A stretch of 64,000 nt of DNA from NCBI GenBank assembly GCA_023703655.1, contig CP097973.1, forward strand, positions 1,234,170-1,298,169, written 5' to 3'. The notes below the pieces were generated by a model. The model was not told the origin of the DNA, made no database searches, and saw only the letters and a program-made list of their open reading frames with translations. The stretch is from SAR86 cluster bacterium. Lineage in GTDB: Bacteria > Pseudomonadota > Gammaproteobacteria > Magnimaribacterales > D2472. Position numbers and translations under genes: made by a program. Each line of letters begins with the position of its first letter. Within the stretch, counting starts at the first letter, position 1. Below, piece after piece: positions 58,884 to 64,000 of this stretch.

Positions 58884-59830
58884 TAGTAATTTCTTAAACT
58901 TCTTTCAGTTCTAAAGTAAAAGAAAAAAGAAAGAGTGGCAAAAGAGGATAATACATGCCAAATGCCATGTGGTTGTATCAAAGAATCAGGATTGCAAAAT
59001 CGTGTACCTGGATAGCCTTGTAGCCAAATAATGAAGGCAATAAAGTAAAAACCACACCCTAAGAAGAACCATGGATTGTAAGTTCTTTTTATCACAGGCT
59101 CGGTCTTCATCAATACTGCTGGCAACCAAAAGAGAATAACCCACCAATAAGAACTGAAATCACTGATAATCTCATTTGGAAACGTTCCAAATAATGACAT
59201 CACAGCGATAGCAATAAAACCTGAGAATAGTCTCATATAGTTTGACCAAAAGTTCATCAAAACCTCAGTAATAATCCACCACCCAATTGACAATGCCCAA
59301 AGATTAAAATTGATACCTAAATCGTATCCAAAAAACCAGCTTAGAAGTGCAAAAATAGTTATTAAAGATAAATAAGTTTTTATAAAAGAAGACTCTTTCC
59401 AATCGTTGCAAGTAAAAATATTTATCAACCAAGGAATAGAAATATAAATAATCATGCTGAGCCAATCAGCCCATTGGCCCCAAGCAGTATGAGTGCCATG
59501 CATTAATAGCGAACCAGGTCCTAGAAAAACAGCTGCAGATGCATACAGTAATGCAATGAGATTTGGCCCTTTGAATTTTATAAGCTTTGCTCGTGGCTCT
59601 TTACTTAAGATCCAGAACATAAATAAGCCAGTGATGATAAATCCTAAATTACTTAGAGCATTGACAGGCTCTCTAAAATAACCACCACTAATCCTTTCAC
59701 ACCAGCGTGAAACTGACCCAATAGAGTAGCCAGGTTCAACTGATAAGAAAAAGGGGAAGTTTGCAAGCGTTAAGTAAATTGCAAAAAATGCTACAACAAA
59801 GCTCAAAGGTAATAAGAAAACTCTATTCAT
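58883..59830 (-). CDS. Ceramidase-like membrane hydrolase (CREST superfamily)
   Basis: The 315-residue protein has about eight helices and the pattern of alkaline ceramidases: WCERISGGYFREPVNALSNLGF, GPGSLLMHGTHTAWGQWADWLSM (Ser, His and Asp) and a C-terminal QPHGIWHVLSSFA (two His). The zinc-site order S-H-D-H-H is that of the ceramidase/adiponectin-receptor superfamily. Bacterial substrates could be ceramides or other amides of long-chain bases. The gene is in a lipid-oriented neighbourhood with a sterol-desaturase-like gene. Confidence 0.75.
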   Translation of the reverse strand: MNRVFLLPLSFVVAFFAIYLTLANFPFFLSVEPGYSIGSVSRWCERISGGYFREPVNALSNLGFIITGLFMFWILSKEPRAKLIKFKGPNLIALLYASAAVFLGPGSLLMHGTHTAWGQWADWLSMIIYISIPWLINIFTCNDWKESSFIKTYLSLITIFALLSWFFGYDLGINFNLWALSIGWWIITEVLMNFWSNYMRLFSGFIAIAVMSLFGTFPNEIISDFSSYWWVILFWLPAVLMKTEPVIKRTYNPWFFLGCGFYFIAFIIWLQGYPGTRFCNPDSLIQPHGIWHVLSSFATLSFFFYFRTERSLRNY

Positions 59831-59844
59831 ATAATTCGTTAAAA

Positions 59845-60147
59845 CTAAATAACTTTTTCGAATCCTTCAAAATTTGGAGGGCCTAAATACAAATCTTGAT
59901 TTTGTCCTGCATTCTTATGAGCCAATCTAAATGCTTCAGATTTTGTCCAAGCAATAAATGCATCTTTTGATTCCCACTTTGAATGAGAGGCATACAGTGA
60001 AAATTCTTTGGATTCCTCTCCTTTAATTAGGTTAAATTCTATAAATCCTGGAACTCCTTTTAAGTGCGAATCTCTATTTTTCAATACTTTTTCAAACGCA
60101 TCTTCTTTGCCGGGCACAATTTTAAATCTATTCATAGCGATAAACAT
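59845..60147 (-). CDS. Antibiotic biosynthesis monooxygenase / IsdG-like protein
   Basis: From the ATG at 60147 (MFIAMNRFKIVPGKEDAFE) the protein has 100 residues with the ABM ferredoxin-like fold: KVLKNRDSHLKGVPGFIEFNLI, LYASHSKWESKDAFIAWTKSEAFRLAHKNAG and a final GPPNFEGFE. Relatives of this type are often annotated as heme-degrading monooxygenases, and the Trp and His needed by IsdG may be represented by KWESK and AHKN. Heme activity is not proven. It overlaps nothing but sits 15 bp before the ceramidase-like gene. Confidence 0.75.
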   Translation of the reverse strand: MFIAMNRFKIVPGKEDAFEKVLKNRDSHLKGVPGFIEFNLIKGEESKEFSLYASHSKWESKDAFIAWTKSEAFRLAHKNAGQNQDLYLGPPNFEGFEKVI

Positions 60148-60148
60148 A

Positions 60149-60997
60149 CTAAAAAATACCACTCCTATGTTTTGTATTTGGAGGGCCGAAAATAATCTTT
60201 AAACGTTTGCTTAGATTGTTGCTTTCGCTAAGCTCATGAAGCATGGACTTCCATCCCATAAAAGTAATTTTTACAGGATTAAATGTGTTTACGTTATTAA
60301 CTAATCCAAATTTTACCTGAGACACTTCTGGTTCAAAAGTTCCAAACATTCGGTCCCATATAATTAAAAGATTGCCGTAATTTTTATCAATGTATTGTGT
60401 ATTTGACCCGTGATGTACTCTGTGATGTGAAGGAGTATTAAAAACCCATTCTAGTGGACCGAGCTTATTTATGATTTGGGTGTGTCCTACGACCCCCCAC
60501 AATGTGCTTATTACACCTGCAACAGCTATCATAGTTGGCTCAAATCCGATAATTGGTAATACAGCAAAAAATGGAATCTTTGATATTGGACCAAACCAAG
60601 CTTGCCTAAAAGAAACTGCAAAGTTCATTTCTTCACTTGAGTGATGACTCATATGAACAGCCCACAAAAACCTAACCTTATGAGAAAGTCTGTGATAAAC
60701 ATAAAAAACCAAATCAATTAATATAAATGTAAGCACCCATGCAACCCAAAGAGGCATTAAATTAACTAAATCGAAAAGCTTGAATTGATAAAGGTAAAAA
60801 TGAAAAGCTAGGGTGGCGCTCTTGATGGCAAAACTCATACCGATGTTTCCTGACAGCAATCCTATGGTACACAAGGTGTCTTGCTTAGAATATAGAGATT
60901 TATTTTGAATGCTCGATATTACTGATTCAATAAAGATCATTGCCAGTATGATTGGCACTCCAATTATATAAACCTCTGCAATAGTAATCTGATTCAT
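60149..60997 (-). CDS. Sterol desaturase / fatty acid hydroxylase family protein
   Basis: The 282-residue membrane protein has the di-iron His boxes of the family: HRLSHKVRFLWAVHMSHHSSEEMNFAVSFRQ (HxxxxH and HxxHH) and PSHHRVHHGSNTQYIDKNYGNLLIIWDRMFGTF. It hydroxylates or desaturates a lipid; the substrate is unknown, and a neighbouring ceramidase-like gene hints at a sphingolipid or similar lipid but is not proof. It precedes the ABM gene. Confidence 0.88.
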   Translation of the reverse strand: MNQITIAEVYIIGVPIILAMIFIESVISSIQNKSLYSKQDTLCTIGLLSGNIGMSFAIKSATLAFHFYLYQFKLFDLVNLMPLWVAWVLTFILIDLVFYVYHRLSHKVRFLWAVHMSHHSSEEMNFAVSFRQAWFGPISKIPFFAVLPIIGFEPTMIAVAGVISTLWGVVGHTQIINKLGPLEWVFNTPSHHRVHHGSNTQYIDKNYGNLLIIWDRMFGTFEPEVSQVKFGLVNNVNTFNPVKITFMGWKSMLHELSESNNLSKRLKIIFGPPNTKHRSGIF

Positions 60998-61015
60998 ATC
61001 AGCATTATATTTATT

Positions 61016-61873
61016 CTAATCAATCTTTAAATCCGAAATTGAGATTATATCTGTGTTTTGGTTAAGAAAAGAATAAAGCTTCTCTCTTATATATGCATGC
61101 TCTGCATCGGTAAATCGCCAGTGTCCACCTCCATTAATTGTCACTAATTTGTTTGGTGTCGTAAGTTTTGCGTGCAAACTTAGAGCCTGAGTATATGGTA
61201 CCAGCCTGTCGTCCGTGCCATGAATTGAGATGATCGCAGGGGTGTCATTTGAGATATAGTTAATGGGAGAGTATTTATTTGAAAAATCTTTAAGGTTGGT
61301 ATCTTCTGGCAGCCATCGTTGAACAAAGTTTAAGAAAGGTCTTTCATTTCGTAAAAAATTGTCATTTGCTTCTATATCAGTAATCCCAAAAAAATTTAAA
61401 ATAGCCTGAGGTTTATTACCTGTTACGCATCTATGTTTGTAACCTTCTGCATTCATTAAGCCAGCTAACAATGCAAGATGTCCGCCTGCACTTAACCCCA
61501 TCAATATGGTCTTTTCTTGAGATAAGCCGCGCCTTACGATTTCCTCTTCAACAAGTTTGTAGGCACACAAAACATCATCAATTGCATTGGGTGCAGTGTC
61601 ACTTCCGATTCTGTAACCAATCATGAATACGTTCATCTCTTGATTTAGATTAAAGTATGTTTGAAATCTTTTAACCCAGCGCGAGCTTGCTCTATCACCC
61701 CAAAGCCAACCACCACCATGTATCCAAATAAGCACCTCATCTGATTTGCCGGGATAAAAATCAATCTTTTGTTTTTGGTGTTCGCCATAAGAAATCGACT
61801 GAAATTCTCCAAAACTGGTTGAAGCACATGAATGAAACATTAAAATTGTGAGTAGTGTTGTAAATAACTTCAT
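61016..61873 (-). CDS. Lipoprotein esterase of the HSL-like alpha/beta hydrolase family
   Basis: The 285-residue protein has a lipoprotein signal ending MFHSC (Cys16). The oxyanion motif HGGGWLWGD, the nucleophile Ser in GLSAGGHLALLAG, the Asp in HGTDDRLVPY and the His in GGGHWRF fit the hormone-sensitive-lipase or carboxylesterase type. It would act in the envelope on small esters or lipids. It is a single gene divergent from the TPR protein gene. Confidence 0.85.
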   Translation of the reverse strand: MKLFTTLLTILMFHSCASTSFGEFQSISYGEHQKQKIDFYPGKSDEVLIWIHGGGWLWGDRASSRWVKRFQTYFNLNQEMNVFMIGYRIGSDTAPNAIDDVLCAYKLVEEEIVRRGLSQEKTILMGLSAGGHLALLAGLMNAEGYKHRCVTGNKPQAILNFFGITDIEANDNFLRNERPFLNFVQRWLPEDTNLKDFSNKYSPINYISNDTPAIISIHGTDDRLVPYTQALSLHAKLTTPNKLVTINGGGHWRFTDAEHAYIREKLYSFLNQNTDIISISDLKID

Positions 61874-61927
61874 TGTATTTTTACTAAGGCTCTTGAAAAA
61901 CTTTCTTTATATCGTATTTATTAGTTT

Positions 61928-62392
61928 ATGTTTAAACAAAAAATAACAATATTAAATTCAGCGATTATGTTGGTAATCTTATCTATGCCAGTTTTGTCTG
62001 TTAAATATGACAAACTTACGCCCAATGCTCAGTATACAAGAGCTGTTAAGTTTTTAGAAAAAGAAAGCTATAAAAAAGCTGAGAAAGCGCTAAAAGCTTA
62101 CACCAAATCAACACCAGAGGATACAGATGGCTGGAATCTGTATGCTTTTACTAACAGAAAACTTGGGAACTATGAAAAAGCTGAAGATTATTATCAAAAA
62201 GCACTAGAGCTCGATCCAAATAATAAATCTGCGCTTGAATATCAAGGAGAACTCTTTGTTGAGCTAGGCCGACTAGATGAAGCTAACAATAATTTAGAAA
62301 AGCTCAGGATGCTGTGTAAAGAAGGCTGTTTAGAATTTCAAATGTTGGAAAGATATATTAATTCAGAATCAGAAAAGCTCTACAAAAAATAA
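61928..62392 (+). CDS. TPR-repeat secreted protein
   Basis: The 154-residue protein has a signal peptide (about 1-24) and two to three TPR units, of which GNYEKAEDYYQKALELDPNNKSALEYQGELFVELGRLDEA is the clearest. There is one Cys pair near the C-terminus (MLCKEGC). Its partner is not evident. It faces the esterase gene across 54 bp and converges on the methyltransferase gene with no gap. Confidence 0.75.
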   Translation: MFKQKITILNSAIMLVILSMPVLSVKYDKLTPNAQYTRAVKFLEKESYKKAEKALKAYTKSTPEDTDGWNLYAFTNRKLGNYEKAEDYYQKALELDPNNKSALEYQGELFVELGRLDEANNNLEKLRMLCKEGCLEFQMLERYINSESEKLYKK

Positions 62393-63559
62393 TTACGGCT
62401 TTACGAAAAGCAATGTCATTCTGTCACTCTCGCCAATGGCTAGGTACTTTTCTCTGTCTTGGTCCTTTAGTCTCAAGTTTGGTGGCAACGTCCAGACGCC
62501 CTTAGGGTGATCGGCAGTATCTTTAGGATTAGAATTAATTTCTGATTTCCCCAACATGACAAATCCTGCATTTTGTGCAGCTTCGATTGCATAATTTTCA
62601 GTGACATATCCACTTTTTTTCATCGAATCGACCGAGGTACCGCTTGGCGCACGATGCTCAACTACTCCCAATATTCCACCTGATTTAAGTGCAGTAAAGC
62701 TATTTTTAAATATTGAATCCACACTTGATCCAATCCAATTATGAAGGTTTCTGAAAGTAACCACAGCATCTACGCTGCTAGGCTCAGCCAAACTTCCATT
62801 TAAATTAACTAATTTAATGGAGTCATAAATAGGATTGCTACTTAACTTTTCTTCAAAACGAGCTCTGCTTCTTTTTCGATAATTACTTTTAGAATTTGGA
62901 TCGTGATGTGCTGCGATTAAATTTCCTTGTTCTAAATAGCTGGCAAATATTTCTGTGTACCAACCTCCACCAGGAGATAATTCAATAACCTTCATTGCTG
63001 GTGATATACCAAAAAATGTAAGCGTCTCATATGGATGTCTAAACTCATCACGAGCCATATTTTTCTCACTCCTTACGGTGTGTTCAAGCGCTGATACTAA
63101 TCCCGAAGATTTTTGCTGAGGTATATCCTTGTTAGAAAGCGAAATCATTTTCCAATTTTCATCAACATTGATAAATTCATACAAAGTATTTCCTGTAAAA
63201 AGCAACTCATTTTTATCATTGAATCTGGAATAAATTACATCAGCAATGTACAGATCATTGCTTGGATATATCTTAATACTGTCAATTGTGCTGTAAGAAT
63301 ATCCTTCTTGAATGTTGTTTTTCATATCTCGATAAACTGCCTTTACATCTTCAATAGTTTTGGCATTTTTGGAAAGCGAATTAAATTTAACTGGGACAGA
63401 AAAATGGCTAGCAATACCATCAAAGTCATTTTCAATAAAATCTTGCACGTATTCACGATATACCTCTTCAACTTCACTAAAAACATCTTTTTGTTCAGCT
63501 AATACATTTAAATGTATTAGCATAAGAATTAAAGGTAAGGATATGTAGTATTTATTCAT
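62393..63559 (-). CDS. Secreted SnoaL-like domain fused to a class I methyltransferase-like domain
   Basis: From the ATG at 63559 (MNKYYISLPLIL) the protein has 388 residues; a longer ORF to 63616 has no signal peptide at its start. A signal peptide (about 1-21) is followed by a SnoaL/NTF2-like domain (about 25-145) and then a COG4798-like methyltransferase domain (about 165-388) with MKVIELSPGGGWYTEIFASYLEQG, VVTFRNLHNWI and VEHRAPSGTS. Such methyltransferase-like proteins are often secreted in marine bacteria. It is unclear what SAM would do outside the cytoplasm, so another activity is possible. It lies 41 bp before the cupin-associated gene start on the same strand. Confidence 0.7.
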   Translation of the reverse strand: MNKYYISLPLILMLIHLNVLAEQKDVFSEVEEVYREYVQDFIENDFDGIASHFSVPVKFNSLSKNAKTIEDVKAVYRDMKNNIQEGYSYSTIDSIKIYPSNDLYIADVIYSRFNDKNELLFTGNTLYEFINVDENWKMISLSNKDIPQQKSSGLVSALEHTVRSEKNMARDEFRHPYETLTFFGISPAMKVIELSPGGGWYTEIFASYLEQGNLIAAHHDPNSKSNYRKRSRARFEEKLSSNPIYDSIKLVNLNGSLAEPSSVDAVVTFRNLHNWIGSSVDSIFKNSFTALKSGGILGVVEHRAPSGTSVDSMKKSGYVTENYAIEAAQNAGFVMLGKSEINSNPKDTADHPKGVWTLPPNLRLKDQDREKYLAIGESDRMTLLFVKP

Positions 63560-63599
63560 TTGATGACTCCAAGATTTTATAATTTGATAAATTAACAAG

Positions 63600-63959
63600 C
63601 TAGATCCATTGATCATTTTGTGCGGTCAAATCATTTATTACATCGCCAGTATTAAGCACGTCTTTTGGCTCGATTAACATTATTTTAGCTTCTTTTTTTG
63701 CTAATGGTTTGTGTTTAACTCCTTTAGGAACAACTAACATTTCTCCTGAATTTAGCTCAATTGTTTGGTCAGTGAATTCTATGTGGATTTGTCCCTCGAT
63801 TACTATGAATACTTCATCAGTATCTGAATGTTGGTGCCACACAAAATCATTTTTGATTTTTACCAATTTGAATTGATAATTATTCATCTCAGCGATCACT
63901 TTGGGTGACCAAGTATCTGCAAACTTATTAAATTTATCTGAAAAGTTGATCTTTCTCAT
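63600..63959 (-). CDS. Small cupin-domain protein
   Basis: The 119-residue cupin has DFVWHQHSDTDEVFIVIEGQIHIEF with the His-x-His and Glu metal ligands and a second motif GEMLVVPKGVKHKPLAKKEAKIMLIEP with the final His. Function (sensor, isomerase or dioxygenase) is not determinable. It lies just upstream of the SnoaL-methyltransferase gene on the minus strand and may share its transcript. The last 41 bases of the window hold nothing else that I see. Confidence 0.82.
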   Translation of the reverse strand: MRKINFSDKFNKFADTWSPKVIAEMNNYQFKLVKIKNDFVWHQHSDTDEVFIVIEGQIHIEFTDQTIELNSGEMLVVPKGVKHKPLAKKEAKIMLIEPKDVLNTGDVINDLTAQNDQWI

Positions 63960-64000
63960 ACACGCTTAAAATATTTAATAAGAATAGTATTAACTAACCG

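Overview
The window looks like the chromosome of a small-genome, AT-rich marine gammaproteobacterium, most like the SAR86 group. This is inferred from low GC by eye, tiny or overlapping intergenic gaps, a TonB2/TtpC energy cluster with a TonB-dependent receptor, and gammaproteobacterial gene orders (rppH-tauE-lgt-thyA-folA, yggS-proC-yggT-metX-metW-rdgB, rpoH with thiS-thiG-trmB). No 16S or other rRNA is present, so the lineage is an inference.

Positions 1-6729 are the right end of an integrative element. A tyrosine recombinase is separated by about 100 bp from a 50-bp 3' remnant of tRNA-Phe(GAA). Three copies of a 9-bp motif (candidate arm sites) lie at and just beyond the recombinase start. 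The element carries a protein resembling the palm of family A DNA polymerases, a GIY-YIG-like (T5orf172-type) protein, and a run of small membrane or secreted proteins of unknown role. The left end, presumably with the intact tRNA-Phe, lies outside the window.

Positions 6730-14560 are accessory-like. They hold a zinc-type TonB-dependent receptor with five His/Asp/Glu-rich inserts and a Zur-box-like site, and an Nmad3-like putative nucleotide-modification protein. Two tandem glutamine (glnA / Downstream-peptide class) riboswitch aptamers sit upstream of a 54-residue protein with three YRGT repeats. A GH106 rhamnosidase-like lipoprotein has its domains in circularly permuted order. PhzF-like and ThiD genes follow.

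Positions 14560-31250 hold small housekeeping genes, an FTR1 iron permease with a Fur box, and gcvT-gcvH followed by an in-frame chimera of the first ~370 residues of GcvP with a truncated RppH Nudix domain. Next come tauE-lgt-thyA-folA and the six-gene TonB2/TtpC cluster, which would energise receptors such as the zinc one.

Positions 31250-52060 are core genes: efp-argS-SPOR-yggS-proC-yggT-metX-metW-rdgB, then rpoH-thiS-thiG-trmB, three phosphatases (e(P4), PhoA, CysQ), a dienoyl-CoA isomerase, YaaA, a TRAP transporter whose membrane and binding-protein genes are split around lipA-lipB, and uvrD.

Positions 52060-64000 begin with a head-to-head pair: a prolyl 4-hydroxylase-like dioxygenase and a GT60/Skp1-type GlcNAc transferase. 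These are the two activities that sequentially modify a proline of Skp1 in some protists, so the pair is a candidate bacterial hydroxyproline-glycosylation system. Downstream are a MazG-like protein, an amidohydrolase, an alanine symporter, and a lipid-oriented group (enoyl-CoA hydratase, ceramidase-like, sterol-desaturase-like, esterase). A SnoaL-methyltransferase fusion and a cupin close the window.

The strongest candidates for undescribed biology are the P4H-GT60 pair, the permuted GH106, the tandem glutamine riboswitch with its peptide, and the GcvP-RppH chimera (which must first be cleared of being an assembly error).
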